DNA from: Desulfosudis oleivorans Hxd3
GTDB taxonomy: Bacteria > Desulfobacterota > Desulfobacteria > Desulfobacterales > Desulfosudaceae
Direction: 5' to 3'
DNA length: 64,000 nucleotides
Assembly (NCBI RefSeq): GCF_000018405.1
Contig: NC_009943.1
Span: forward strand, 1,987,001 to 2,051,000
In this document: one piece after another, positions 34,876 through 43,706 of the stretch
Layout of the letters: each line of letters begins with the position of its first letter
Numbering within the stretch: position 1 is the stretch's first letter
Translations under genes and position numbers: made by a program
Notes under the pieces: model-generated
What the model saw: only the letters and a program-made list of their open reading frames with translations
The model's database searches: none
Told to the model about the DNA's origin: nothing

Positions 34876-37137
34876 TTATGGTTCTGTTTGAATGCCGGAC
34901 TCGAGAATGATATCGGATTCCACCTCGTCATCCAGAAGGGCAAAGGGAAGGGCCACGCGTTGAATTTTTTTTCTGTCAATCAGGTGGTCATCCGGTTTTT
35001 CCAAATCATCTTTTAACAAGGATTCCAGGATGCTGATGTACTTACGGGCGTTCTCAATAAAATGGGCAGGGGACTGAATTACGGTATAGCACCCGGAAGC
35101 CGAATAGACGCCGATGTTAAAATGCGCCAGCCGCTCAGCATCCTGAATGGCATCCGCATACATGGCTATCATCAATTTGGCGAAAGCCACTGTTACAAAA
35201 GGGAGTGTGCTCCACAACTGTCCCGCAAAAATGCATTTTAAACCCGGTGTCCAATTGGTTACAGAGACGTCTTCTGAATACTGCTGCATCAGGTTGTATA
35301 GCCTGTCTGAGAAGAATTGATGCTCTTCGGGGGAGTCATCCCTGATCCAGCCGAGCGTTCTCCAGGAGATCTGAGATGTGTGGTAAATAATGTCGGACCG
35401 GTCGGTAATCGGCTCTCCGCTCATCAGAGCGTTTTCATCCTTCTGTAAGATACCGCGCAGGCTCATGGCAATTCGTTTCCAGAATTCGGCCCTCATGTCG
35501 GTTATCGGAGAAAGAACCGCCCCTTTGTTAAAAAAATGCAATGCAGTCTCCAATAGGCCCAAAGCCTGTTGAACGGTGTCTCCTTTTTTTAAATCCGGAT
35601 TGCTTTGTTTTTTTCGGTAGATCCTTATCAATTGTACGGCCCTTGCGTAATAGACCAGTCCGGTTTCCGTGTAGACTTCGGCATCATCAGGATGCCACAT
35701 CTCAATGAACGCGGCCTCTTGGATCGCCCTGGCAAAAAGATGCGCACTTATTTCCGGATCTGGTTGTTGTATGGACAGATATTGATAAATAGTCATTCTG
35801 CAGGCCCTTGCAACCATGTGATAAGGGTAAGAGGCCAGAATGACAGCCAAGACCTCATCTGCCTCATACAGCATCCGTTTGGCGATGAGTATTCTTGCGA
35901 TTTCGATGATCAGCAGTGCATTTTGTGGGGATTTGCGCATCGCCGACAGAGCCTGGTTGTCTCCTGTCGCATGGTCCGGGGAAAAAACTGCGGCCCTGAA
36001 TTCTTCATATGCGTCGCGTGTAGTGGGTAAAACATTTTCTCCCAGCAGGGGCGGTACAAAGTCGTAATAGAGGTAGGACCAGAAATAATCCACATGCCAG
36101 ACGTTTAGATGTGTTTCATCCAAAAAACCCACGTTTAACTCTTCCGGCGTTTTGCGAAACACAATCTTGACGTCCGCCAGCTTGACACACAGCCTGGCAA
36201 AATCGGTCATCCGTACAGGGGTGATGCCCGTTCTTTTCAGAGACAATAACGCCTGAATAAACGGATCCGCCTGGTCAAAGGGCCCTGCGCTGATGGCCAC
36301 GATAATGGAACACTGCCGGCTGCTGTGAGTGGAAAGGGCCCAGCGGATCGGCATCTGGTAGGCCAGGGCCAGGCTGCTGCGAATGGCCCTGGCATAGAGC
36401 CTGGGCTCACCGGATGGTCCCGGCGTCTTTGGAATATCAACATGGGCTGTGGAGAGGGTAAACGATATTCTATGCGGTTCAATATGGTGCAGGTTAAGAT
36501 CAGAGAGGCACTGGCGCAGTTCCGTTTTCAGCCACTCCACGGCCTTGATGTCCAGGATGTCGCCGGCGGCCTGCAGGGCAAAAGTGATTCTGACCCCCTC
36601 TTTTTCCTCAACCGTTACCGGCTCAGCAGACCGGGTATCAGCCAGCTTTAACAGCATTTCATAGTTCCACCCCAGCTCCGGCCGCTTTGCCCCCAGCCAG
36701 AACGCCAGCAGCCGCAGGGCATTTCTTTTTTTGGGCGTGTTGGGATGAAAGTTTTTTTTCAAACGGCTGAACATGGATGCCTGAACCGGCATCATGCAAA
36801 ACCGGTTGGCATATGTATTAAGGAATTCCAGCAGGCTGTTTACCGATCTCGTGCCAAGGACCTGGGCCAGCAGGTCGGAAAATGTCCGGCCTTCAATAGA
36901 AGCGGAAGAAGCTGGATTGGTTTCGAGAAATGCAAGAAAGGCGGCTTCGGTTTTTTCCCTTACCAGACCGGAATCCACCGCGTAAGAAAGCAGGGCCGGC
37001 ATCACGTCGGAAAAGCCCTTGCGCATGTCCGCCTTGAAATCAGCATAAGCGTCAACCGACGGAAGCATACCGAGCAGGGCATTTTTTGCGTTTTTGGTAC
37101 TGTTTTCGCAATTATTGCCTTTTTTCATGGAATGCAT
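34876..37137 (-). CDS. Unknown ~750-residue helical/TPR-like protein, copy A
   Basis: The 753-residue first gene of the tandem pair, same architecture as copy B: a conserved N-terminal region of about 330 residues, TPR-like helical repeats in the middle and a conserved C-terminal block (GVYSASGCYT, DDHLIDRKKI). The two N-terminal DNA segments (about 36150-37080 here, 33900-34800 in copy B) are close to identical over long runs, including silent sites, while the C-terminal halves differ at many residues. Three in-frame ATGs exist; 37137 is chosen because GGCGGAG precedes it at good spacing. A palindrome lies just upstream at 37164-37178, which also argues against the ATG at 37170. Function unknown. 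Confidence 0.75.
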   Translation of the reverse strand: MHSMKKGNNCENSTKNAKNALLGMLPSVDAYADFKADMRKGFSDVMPALLSYAVDSGLVREKTEAAFLAFLETNPASSASIEGRTFSDLLAQVLGTRSVNSLLEFLNTYANRFCMMPVQASMFSRLKKNFHPNTPKKRNALRLLAFWLGAKRPELGWNYEMLLKLADTRSAEPVTVEEKEGVRITFALQAAGDILDIKAVEWLKTELRQCLSDLNLHHIEPHRISFTLSTAHVDIPKTPGPSGEPRLYARAIRSSLALAYQMPIRWALSTHSSRQCSIIVAISAGPFDQADPFIQALLSLKRTGITPVRMTDFARLCVKLADVKIVFRKTPEELNVGFLDETHLNVWHVDYFWSYLYYDFVPPLLGENVLPTTRDAYEEFRAAVFSPDHATGDNQALSAMRKSPQNALLIIEIARILIAKRMLYEADEVLAVILASYPYHMVARACRMTIYQYLSIQQPDPEISAHLFARAIQEAAFIEMWHPDDAEVYTETGLVYYARAVQLIRIYRKKQSNPDLKKGDTVQQALGLLETALHFFNKGAVLSPITDMRAEFWKRIAMSLRGILQKDENALMSGEPITDRSDIIYHTSQISWRTLGWIRDDSPEEHQFFSDRLYNLMQQYSEDVSVTNWTPGLKCIFAGQLWSTLPFVTVAFAKLMIAMYADAIQDAERLAHFNIGVYSASGCYTVIQSPAHFIENARKYISILESLLKDDLEKPDDHLIDRKKIQRVALPFALLDDEVESDIILESGIQTEP

Positions 37138-37163
37138 TTCATCTCCGCCTGCAATTTCATGAC

Positions 37164-37192
37164 GTTTCACTGTGAAACACTGTTTTGTTTCA
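37164..37192. promoter_or_regulatory. Operator-like cluster of TGTTTCA half-sites before the tandem genes
   Basis: GTTTCAC-T-GTGAAAC (37164-37178) is a perfect 7-1-7 palindrome. Its right arm also pairs as TGAAACA-N6-TGTTTCA (37173-37192), giving three half-sites. The cluster ends 27 bases before the preferred start of copy A. Repressor binding is inferred. Confidence 0.5.
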
Positions 37193-37294
37193 TCAATGCT
37201 ATTTGGCTTGCAATGATATCATCGGAAACTTAAAAATCAAGTATTACTGTCGACGCGTCGGCTATTCGGTTAACAGGCGCAACAAGGGGGGGCA

Positions 37295-37573
37295 ATGAAA
37301 AGGGGAGGGCTTATTCTTGCGGGTATCTGGCTGGTGATTGTGGGGTTGACGCTTTCCGTGCTGGGTTACAACACAACCGTTCAGCCTTCAAATTCGAAAA
37401 CGGTTTCGATTACCAGCCAGCATACTGCCGGTGGAATCGGTATGCAGCGAAACGGTCAGAACGCCCAGACCGCGGGCCTGGGCGTGTTCCTGCTGCCTGC
37501 GGGGGCCTCGATTTCGGTAGGAGGGCTCCTGCTGATGCTCAGTGCGTGGGGCCGGGATGACGAATCGGAGTGA
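37295..37573 (+). CDS. Small two-helix membrane protein of unknown function
   Basis: The 92-residue protein has a hydrophobic segment at residues 5-25 (LILAGIWLVIVGLTLSVLGY), a polar ~40-residue loop and a second segment at about 63-84 (GVFLLPAGASISVGGLLLML), ending in an acidic tail. AAGGGGGGG precedes the ATG. It is transcribed divergently from the tandem unknown genes. No family recognised. Confidence 0.6.
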   Translation: MKRGGLILAGIWLVIVGLTLSVLGYNTTVQPSNSKTVSITSQHTAGGIGMQRNGQNAQTAGLGVFLLPAGASISVGGLLLMLSAWGRDDESE

Positions 37574-37633
37574 TCCGTTCTGTTTTCTCCTTGCGCAACG
37601 GTTGAAAAAGAAAAAACAGGTACGATACAGGAG

Positions 37634-38011
37634 ATGGTTGTTGCATTAAGGGAGATAGAGGTTTTTGCGCTGGGTCATATCACGAGTGATGCGGTCGGCC
37701 TGTTTACGCGGTACCTGTCCGGCAATGAGTCTTTTGTCTTTGATGGTTCCCACCCGCCCAAAAGCATGGGCATGCACTCTTTTACCTACAATTATCCCGA
37801 ACTCTCATCCGCACACTTCTGGCTTTTTTCAGTAACAATGGCGGTCTTTAAAGAGGCGGTCCAATCGGCCGGACCGGGATTTGTGGAACAAATTTTTCAT
37901 GAACTGACCGTGGGGCTGCTTGGCCTCGACCTGGGCGGGACCCTGCCGGCCCCGCGTCTGTATGCGGAGCCGATCTTCTGCCCCGGCCATCCTATCTCTG
38001 GACGCGTTTAA
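37634..38011 (+). CDS. Hypothetical protein
   Basis: The 125-residue frame (starts MVVALREIEVFALGHITSDAVG) has no recognised domain, membrane span or metal motif. AGGAG directly abuts the ATG, so spacing is poor and the true start may be slightly downstream. It follows the small membrane protein gene by 60 bases on the same strand and converges with the DUF3783-like gene. Codon use looks coding-like, with GC-rich third positions, but confidence is moderate. Confidence 0.45.
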   Translation: MVVALREIEVFALGHITSDAVGLFTRYLSGNESFVFDGSHPPKSMGMHSFTYNYPELSSAHFWLFSVTMAVFKEAVQSAGPGFVEQIFHELTVGLLGLDLGGTLPAPRLYAEPIFCPGHPISGRV

Positions 38012-38020
38012 TAATTTCGG

Positions 38021-38452
38021 TCACGGCTGCTTTCGGTTTTCCATGGCCCGGCGTTCGGCGTCGAGTTCGGCCAGCAACTCCGAAAGGGGCCAGTTTTCCG
38101 AGGTGGGGGTCAGGGTGGCCCAGAGCGGACGGGGCAGGCCGCTTTCCCGGTAGGCGGTCAGTATCCGGTGCAGCTCCGCCTCGGTGATGCCGGACAGCAC
38201 AATGGCCCGGGCCAGGCCGGGAGAATCGCCGCCCCTGCCGGACTGATCCGGCCGGTTTACAAGATCGCCGAGGCAAACCGTTCCATCGGTTTCTGTCGTG
38301 AAAATCATGGGAAGAGGGGAAAGCCCCATGTCGCCTGTCATTCGCATGAGCTTATCCTGATCCGCCGGCGAAAAACCGCAAACCAGCATTGCCCGCGGAC
38401 CATATAGACTGCGGGTCGATGCCTCAACTTTTTTAAATGTTGTTCCGCTCAT
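38021..38452 (-). CDS. DUF3783-like protein
   Basis: The 143-residue protein carries MLVCGFSPADQDKLMRM near residue 22 and a C-terminal part IVLSGITEAELHRILTAYRESGLPRPLWATLTPTSENWPLSELLAELDAER (about residues 86-136, read here in two pieces). The turn A-x-x-T-P-x-x-x-x-W with an L-x-x-L-x-x-E helix is what I associate with the DUF3783 family. Function unknown. It converges with the previous hypothetical gene and diverges from the phosphofructokinase gene across 303 bases. Confidence 0.6.
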   Translation of the reverse strand: MSGTTFKKVEASTRSLYGPRAMLVCGFSPADQDKLMRMTGDMGLSPLPMIFTTETDGTVCLGDLVNRPDQSGRGGDSPGLARAIVLSGITEAELHRILTAYRESGLPRPLWATLTPTSENWPLSELLAELDAERRAMENRKQP

Positions 38453-38755
38453 CTTACCTCCCTGGGTCTGCTTCTTATCCGTTATCTGCCTGGACGCCAG
38501 TTTCGATTAAACCAATTCAAAGATGTTTTTTTTCTTATCATAAACCGTCGTTTTCGCAAAGCGGCAGCGGCCGGTTCTCATCACGCACGGCCAAGGACGG
38601 CGCAGACAAACTGCTTGACACATCAAGGGCACGGCAAGTATTATTTTTACTGTCATGATTATGATATACTCAAAAAAATTTTCGCGGTGCCCGGCGGCAT
38701 CGATTTTTATTTTTACGGTGACAATCGAGACATGATTCTGAACGGAGGGGTCTGA
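38453..38755. other. Divergent intergenic region with phosphofructokinase promoter
   Basis: This 303-base gap holds a TTGACA (38615-38620) followed after 18 bases by TATTAT (38639-38644), a good sigma-70-like promoter for the phosphofructokinase gene about 110 bases downstream. GGAGGGG precedes the start codon. Apart from this I see nothing. Confidence 0.5.
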
Positions 38756-40864
38756 ATGACAACGGAAGACGGACGCATGGCGGCTTTCCTTCAAAAAAAG
38801 GAGGTTCGTCAGGTCGTTGATAATGTCAGCAGGGAAGAGACGTTGCGCAAAAGCTTTCAGCCGGAACGGTGTGAGGCCTTTGCCGGCGCATACACAGCGG
38901 TGCGAACCGTTTCAGGGTTCAAGTTCAAGAAAAACAGGGAAGCGGAAAAACAGCTGCCCGATATCATCGATAATCCGGTGCAGCAGATTTACAGGGAAGA
39001 TGCACCGGCAGAGGATTTCAAGGAAAAATACTGCCGGAAACAGACCATCGGCATTGTTTTTTCCGGCGGGCCGGCGCCGGGGGGGCATAATGTCATTGCC
39101 GGGCTTTTTGACGCGGCCAGGGCCGCCAACCCGGAAACCGTTATTTACGGCTTCATACTGGGGCCCGACGGTGTGATTGAGGGGGAGGCTGTTGAAATCA
39201 CGCCGGAGATGGTGAACAACTACCGGAACACGGGCGGTTTTTCCATGATCAAGACCGGCCGCACCAAAATTGATACGCAGGAAAAAATGGCCCTGTCCAA
39301 AACGACCTGCGCCAAGTACGGCCTGAATGCGCTGGTGATCGTGGGCGGGGACGACTCCAACACCAATGCCGCCTTTCTGGCCCAGGCCATGCTGGAAGAC
39401 GGGGTGCAGGTCATCGGCGTGCCCAAGACCATTGACGGTGATATACAGGTGCGGGACGACGAAGGCCGGGTGTTGTGCGCCATGTCTTTCGGGTTCCACT
39501 CCGCGGCCCGCGGGTTTGCCCGGCAGATCAGCAACCTGTGCACCGACTGCAGCTCGGATGTCAAGTACTGGCACGTGTGCAAGGTCATGGGCCGCGTGGC
39601 CAGCCATCTGGCCCTTGAGGTGGCGCTGCAGACCCATGCCAACATTACCCTCATCGGTGAAGACCTGGCCGATTACGTGGACCAGCGGCGTCTGGATGCC
39701 GCTGAAAAAGCGGGCACCATCGACTATACCGCCTACGGCATGACCCTGCGTCATCTCTCCCGTGTCATCTGCGATGCCATTGTGCGGCGCGCCGCAGTGG
39801 GAAAAAATTACGGGGTTATTGTAATACCCGAGGGTGTACTGGAATTTATCAATGAAATCCAGGTATTCATCATCAAACTCAACACGATTATCGGTGAGTA
39901 CAATTATACCCACGACACCGACTTTCACACGGATTTCCTCCTTTTGGAAGACAAGCTCGACTACCTGCGGCGTCTGGCCCGTCGCTCCAGGGAAGAGGCG
40001 GACTTTTCCGTGTGGAACACCCGGGATGACGACCTGTTCAATGATATTCCGCCCTTCTTTCAGGAAGGCCTGCTCATGGAGCGGGACAGTCACGGCAACT
40101 TTCCCTTTTCCCAGGTGGAGACCGAAAGGGTGATCATGGAGCTGGTGACCGATTACCTGGAGCGGCTGATAGAGCAGGGGGAGTACAAAATCGGCATCAA
40201 AAACGTCTACTATGTTCAAACCATGCAGAAGGCCGGCATGGATCCTGATTACTACGGACCTTTTCTTTTCAGAAACTGGGGCCAGGACTACCTGCTGTTT
40301 CACGTCAGCATGATCTCCTTAAAAACCCTGACCAGTGAACTGACCCGGCAGGGCGCCATTCTCGATAATGAAAAAGTGCCCGGCCCCATTGAAAAGCTGT
40401 TTAAAAAGTCGATTCCCAAGTTCAAGACCCAGTACCATTTTTACGGTTATGACGGCCGGGGCAACGATCCCACCACCTTTGACTGTACCTACACCTACAA
40501 CCTGGGCATGACCGTCTTCTCCCTGATTGCCAACGGTGCTACCGGCCAGATGGCGGCCATCAAGAACCTGGAAAAAGGGTTTGCCAAGTGGGTGCCCCTG
40601 GGCATTCCCATTGCACCGCTCATGCACCTTGAAGAACGAAAGGGCCGGCTGGAACTGGTCCTGGAAAAAAGCCTGGTGGATGTCCGGGCCCCGGCCTTTC
40701 AGGCGGTAAAGGCGCTTCGGGCGGCATGGCTCTGCGCCCGGTCTGAAGATGATCATTTCCGCAAGCCCGCCCCCATTTCACTGGAAGCCACCACCGAGGA
40801 GGACCGGCCCCTGACACTGACGCTCAACGCGTTTGCCGACGAATTCAAGCAGGCAAACGAATAA
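38756..40864 (+). CDS. pfp: Pyrophosphate-dependent 6-phosphofructokinase (long form)
   Basis: The 702-residue protein phosphorylates fructose 6-phosphate with PPi, reversibly, in glycolysis/gluconeogenesis. The nucleotide-site loop is FSGGPAPGGHN (about 101-111). The specificity motif reads GGDDSNTN (about 198-205), where Asp replaces the Gly of ATP-type GGDGS, and GVPKTIDGD (about 220-228) has the Lys typical of PPi enzymes. The length exceeds the ~420 residues of short forms and fits the plant/spirochaete-like long group. Start ATG 38756 has GGAGGGG upstream. A multi-cluster Fe-S protein gene follows 29 bases downstream and is probably co-transcribed. Confidence 0.9.
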   Translation: MTTEDGRMAAFLQKKEVRQVVDNVSREETLRKSFQPERCEAFAGAYTAVRTVSGFKFKKNREAEKQLPDIIDNPVQQIYREDAPAEDFKEKYCRKQTIGIVFSGGPAPGGHNVIAGLFDAARAANPETVIYGFILGPDGVIEGEAVEITPEMVNNYRNTGGFSMIKTGRTKIDTQEKMALSKTTCAKYGLNALVIVGGDDSNTNAAFLAQAMLEDGVQVIGVPKTIDGDIQVRDDEGRVLCAMSFGFHSAARGFARQISNLCTDCSSDVKYWHVCKVMGRVASHLALEVALQTHANITLIGEDLADYVDQRRLDAAEKAGTIDYTAYGMTLRHLSRVICDAIVRRAAVGKNYGVIVIPEGVLEFINEIQVFIIKLNTIIGEYNYTHDTDFHTDFLLLEDKLDYLRRLARRSREEADFSVWNTRDDDLFNDIPPFFQEGLLMERDSHGNFPFSQVETERVIMELVTDYLERLIEQGEYKIGIKNVYYVQTMQKAGMDPDYYGPFLFRNWGQDYLLFHVSMISLKTLTSELTRQGAILDNEKVPGPIEKLFKKSIPKFKTQYHFYGYDGRGNDPTTFDCTYTYNLGMTVFSLIANGATGQMAAIKNLEKGFAKWVPLGIPIAPLMHLEERKGRLELVLEKSLVDVRAPAFQAVKALRAAWLCARSEDDHFRKPAPISLEATTEEDRPLTLTLNAFADEFKQANE

Positions 40865-40893
40865 CAACGACCGCTTGCCCCAAGGAGAACATA

Positions 40894-41976
40894 ATGAACG
40901 ACCCGGTATATCAACGTCTGGCCGAGGTACTGGACACCCTGCCCAACGGCTTTCCAAAAACCGACAGCGGCGTTGAAATCCGGCTGCTTCAGAAAATGTT
41001 TGAACCGGAAGAGGCCGATCTGTTCGGCGAAATGAAGCTCAAGTTTGAAACCGTGGACCAGATCGCGACCCGGACCAAACGGCCCAAGTCCGAACTGGCG
41101 TCACAGCTGGACAGCATGTGGCGCCGGGGCCTGCTGTTCGGTGTGGACCTGGGCGGGGTAAAGCTCTACAAGATGATGCCCTGGGTCTTCGGCCTGTATG
41201 AGTTTCACATTCAGCGCATGGACAAAGAGTTCGTGGAGCTGTGCGAGGCCTACGCGCCCCATTTCGGAAAACAGTTTTTCGAGAACGGCCCCAGCCTGAT
41301 GCGGGTGGTGCCTGTTGAAAAAGAGATTTCCGCCGGCCAGCAGGCCCTTGCCTACGACCGGGTGTCGGCCATCATCGAAAACGGCCAGTCCTTCGGCGTC
41401 AACGAATGTATCTGCAAAAAAGAGCAGCACATGCTCGACAACGGGTGCGACAAGCCCCGGGAGGTGTGCCTGGCCGTGGCGCCGGTGCCGAACGTGTTTG
41501 ACAACTCACCTTTGGGCATGCGGGTGATTTCCAAACAGGAGGCCTACGATATTCTGAAAACAGCCGAAGAGGCGGGCCTGGTCCACATGGCGGCCAATAT
41601 GAAAAACGGCCAGTACTATATATGCAACTGCTGCGGGTGCTGCTGCGGCGTGCTGCGGGCCATCAACGAAATGGGCGCCCACAGCGCCGTTGTCTCCAAT
41701 TATTACGCGGCCATTGACGCCGACGCGTGTATAGCGTGCGGGGTGTGCGCCGATGAGCGGTGCCAGGTCCACGCCATTGAAGCGGCCGATGATACCTATC
41801 GCGTTATCCGTGAAAAATGCATCGGCTGCGGCCTGTGTGTCTCCACCTGTCCTTCCGAGGCCATTGTCCTGGTTGAAAAGCCGAAGGATGAGCAGATTGA
41901 TCCCCCGGAAAATGAAGATCACTGGTTCATGCTGAGGGGGCAGGCCAGGGGGGTGGATTTCAGCCGGTTTGTGTAG
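40894..41976 (+). CDS. Winged-helix/4Fe-4S multi-cluster protein
   Basis: The 360-residue protein has a helical, winged-helix-like N-terminus (VDQIATRTKRPKSELASQL, about 52-70). A Cys-rich middle follows, with NECICKKEQ...NGCDKPREVCLAV and the unusual run CNCCGCCCG. Two C-terminal 4Fe-4S motifs come last: CIACGVCADERC, where the last gap is four residues instead of three, and a regular CIGCGLCVSTCP. It is likely a soluble electron carrier or redox adaptor of a type common in anaerobes. It sits between PPi-phosphofructokinase and a sensor kinase; a link to either is not shown. Confidence 0.8.
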   Translation: MNDPVYQRLAEVLDTLPNGFPKTDSGVEIRLLQKMFEPEEADLFGEMKLKFETVDQIATRTKRPKSELASQLDSMWRRGLLFGVDLGGVKLYKMMPWVFGLYEFHIQRMDKEFVELCEAYAPHFGKQFFENGPSLMRVVPVEKEISAGQQALAYDRVSAIIENGQSFGVNECICKKEQHMLDNGCDKPREVCLAVAPVPNVFDNSPLGMRVISKQEAYDILKTAEEAGLVHMAANMKNGQYYICNCCGCCCGVLRAINEMGAHSAVVSNYYAAIDADACIACGVCADERCQVHAIEAADDTYRVIREKCIGCGLCVSTCPSEAIVLVEKPKDEQIDPPENEDHWFMLRGQARGVDFSRFV

Positions 41977-42075
41977 CCAGAAGACGCTCCGAAAGCTCGT
42001 TTCATCAGCGGCAGGCAGTAAAAAAAGCGCGGTCAACGCGGTTCTTACGACGCCCCACGGGGCGGGGAGGGAGCG

Positions 42076-43218
42076 ATGGACACCCATTTTGCTTCTCCGG
42101 AACGGGCCGACAGGGATCAACTGGCAAAAGAGATCACACTGATCAGTGACAACGTGCTTGTGGACGGCCTGATGCGCCTGGTGCCGGGACTCTTCATGGT
42201 ATTGAACCGGCACCGCCAGATCCTTGTGATCAACGAGGCCATGCTGGTCATGCTGAACGTGGGCAGCGCGCATGATGTGCTGGGCCTTCGGCCGGGGGAA
42301 GCGGTCCATTGCGTGCATGCCGGTGAGATGCCCGGCGGCTGCGGCACCTCCCAGTGCTGCGCCTCCTGCGGCGCCGCCATCGCCATTGTCACGGCCCTGT
42401 GTGAAAACACAACGGTTGAAAAGTATTGTACCCTTACCTTCCACCAGGAAAACCATGAGGCCCACCTTTACCTTTCGGTACGATGTACCCCGCTCTCCCT
42501 GAAGGGGGAGCTGTTTCTGCTGGTTTTTCTGCAGGACATCACCAGGCGCCAGAAAATGGCCTTTCTGACCCGTTCCTTTCTGCACGACATCAGCAACACC
42601 ATTTCAGGGCTGATGGGCCTGCTTCAACATTATGAAAACGAAAAGAACAGCGAAGCCTCCCGCGCATCAAACCTGCTCCAGCGTGTTTCCCACCTTTCCA
42701 CCCGGCTGGCCCGGGAGGTTGAAATTCATCGGCTTCTCTTCAGGCGGGAGCAGGGGGTTTACACGCCTCAGTGGGAACCGGTGACGGTACTGGAGATTTT
42801 AAAGGACATCGGCGATGCCTTTGCCGGTCATCCCGAGGCCCGGGACAAGGATCTGCTGTTTCCCCAGCCCAGCAGCGACCTCCAGCTGGTGCTTACCACT
42901 GACCGTTTTCTGTCGGTACGGGTGTTGTCCAATATGGTGTTAAACGCACTGGAAGCATCCAGTCCCGGCGACACCGTTCGCGTGTCGGTTTCACGGACCC
43001 TGGACCGGCTGACCTTTTCTGTTTGGAACAAAGGTTTTATTTCGCCTGAAATTGCCCGGCGGATTTTTGAGCGGGATTTTACCACCCATGCGGAAGAGGG
43101 CCGGGGCCTTGGCGCCTATACCATGAAACGGTTCGGCGAGGAGTGCCTGGGCGGAACGGTCGATTTTCTCACATCCCCCGAAAACGGGACCACCTTTTCC
43201 TTCACGGCTCCCATATAG
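42076..43218 (+). CDS. PAS-domain histidine kinase with Cys-rich insertion
   Basis: The 380-residue soluble kinase starts with a PAS fold (residues ~30-160). It carries the cysteine cluster HCVHAGEMPGGCGTSQCCASCG, which lies at about 77-98 and may hold an Fe-S cluster, heme or redox disulfide (inference). The phosphoacceptor helix reads FLHDISNTISG (His near 174). The ATPase domain has an N box NMVLNALEAS and a G box GRGLGAYTMKRFGEE. There is no membrane segment. No response regulator gene is adjacent, so the partner is unknown. The start follows GGGGAGGGAGCG. It lies ~100 bases after the Fe-S protein gene. Confidence 0.82.
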   Translation: MDTHFASPERADRDQLAKEITLISDNVLVDGLMRLVPGLFMVLNRHRQILVINEAMLVMLNVGSAHDVLGLRPGEAVHCVHAGEMPGGCGTSQCCASCGAAIAIVTALCENTTVEKYCTLTFHQENHEAHLYLSVRCTPLSLKGELFLLVFLQDITRRQKMAFLTRSFLHDISNTISGLMGLLQHYENEKNSEASRASNLLQRVSHLSTRLAREVEIHRLLFRREQGVYTPQWEPVTVLEILKDIGDAFAGHPEARDKDLLFPQPSSDLQLVLTTDRFLSVRVLSNMVLNALEASSPGDTVRVSVSRTLDRLTFSVWNKGFISPEIARRIFERDFTTHAEEGRGLGAYTMKRFGEECLGGTVDFLTSPENGTTFSFTAPI

Positions 43219-43307
43219 TTTTTTTACTGTTGTTCCCTTAATTTCTACAGAAACCTTCTCTCCGGAGAAAAGAGCCCTGTTAAGAAAACTATGGTCCCCC
43301 CGGCATT

Positions 43308-43374
43308 CCCCCGGGAGCGCCGCACCCCAGTGCCGACAATGCTTCTCCCCGGGAGCGCCGCACCCAAGTGCGGC
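43308..43374. repeat. REP-like doublet upstream of VapBC
   Basis: Two copies of CCCGGGAGCGCCGCACCCNAGTGCGGC-type sequence in tandem, the first with a decayed right arm (GTGCCGA), joined by ACAATGCTTCT. The intact unit folds as GCCGCAC-N4-GTGCGGC behind a GGAG head, the usual shape of REP elements. The remaining part of the 43219-43457 gap contains only the vapB promoter. Confidence 0.85.
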
Positions 43375-43393
43375 TGCCCCGAATATTTCACCA

Positions 43394-43422
43394 TTGACTT
43401 TTTATGGTTTCCCCCTTACAGT
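43394..43422 (+). promoter_or_regulatory. Candidate vapB promoter
   Basis: TTGACT (43394-43399), 17-base spacer, TACAGT (43417-43422), 36 bases before the antitoxin ATG and just downstream of the REP doublet. Confidence 0.45.
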
Positions 43423-43457
43423 CAGGTAAGGAAAAACAAGAAAGTAAGGAGTGTGCC

Positions 43458-43706
43458 ATGCCGCTAGCCACTTTAACCGGTAAGGGCCAAATCACCATCC
43501 CCGTGTCGGTCCGGCAAGCCCTGGGCCTGCACGCGGGGGACAAGCTGGAATTTGTCCTTAACGAAAACGGCGAGGTTATCTGCAAGCCTGTTGTCAAAAG
43601 GGTGGATGATGTCTTCGGCCGGCTGCACAAGCCCGGGCGAAAGACGGTTTCAGTCGAGGCAATGGATGCCGCGATCCGGCGGAAACTACAGGAGCGGGCC
43701 AAATGA
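43458..43706 (+). CDS. vapB: AbrB-type antitoxin (VapB)
   Basis: The 82-residue protein has the swapped-hairpin AbrB DNA-binding domain at its N-terminus (TGKGQITIPVSVRQALGL, LEFVLNENGEVICKP) and a C-terminal toxin-binding tail. It should repress its own operon and neutralise the PIN toxin. TAAGGAG lies 7 bases before this ATG. It overlaps the toxin start by ATGA. The pair is bracketed by two copies of the REP doublet. Confidence 0.9.
   Translation: MPLATLTGKGQITIPVSVRQALGLHAGDKLEFVLNENGEVICKPVVKRVDDVFGRLHKPGRKTVSVEAMDAAIRRKLQERAK

Noticed and set aside
34854..34979. 42-codon N-terminal extension of tandem copy B
   Set aside because: These codons read the 3' end of copy A in another frame; a ribosome site supports the start at 34853.
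38912..40303. 463-codon open frame antisense to the phosphofructokinase gene
   Set aside because: His/Gly-rich shadow of a well-supported gene; no ribosome site.
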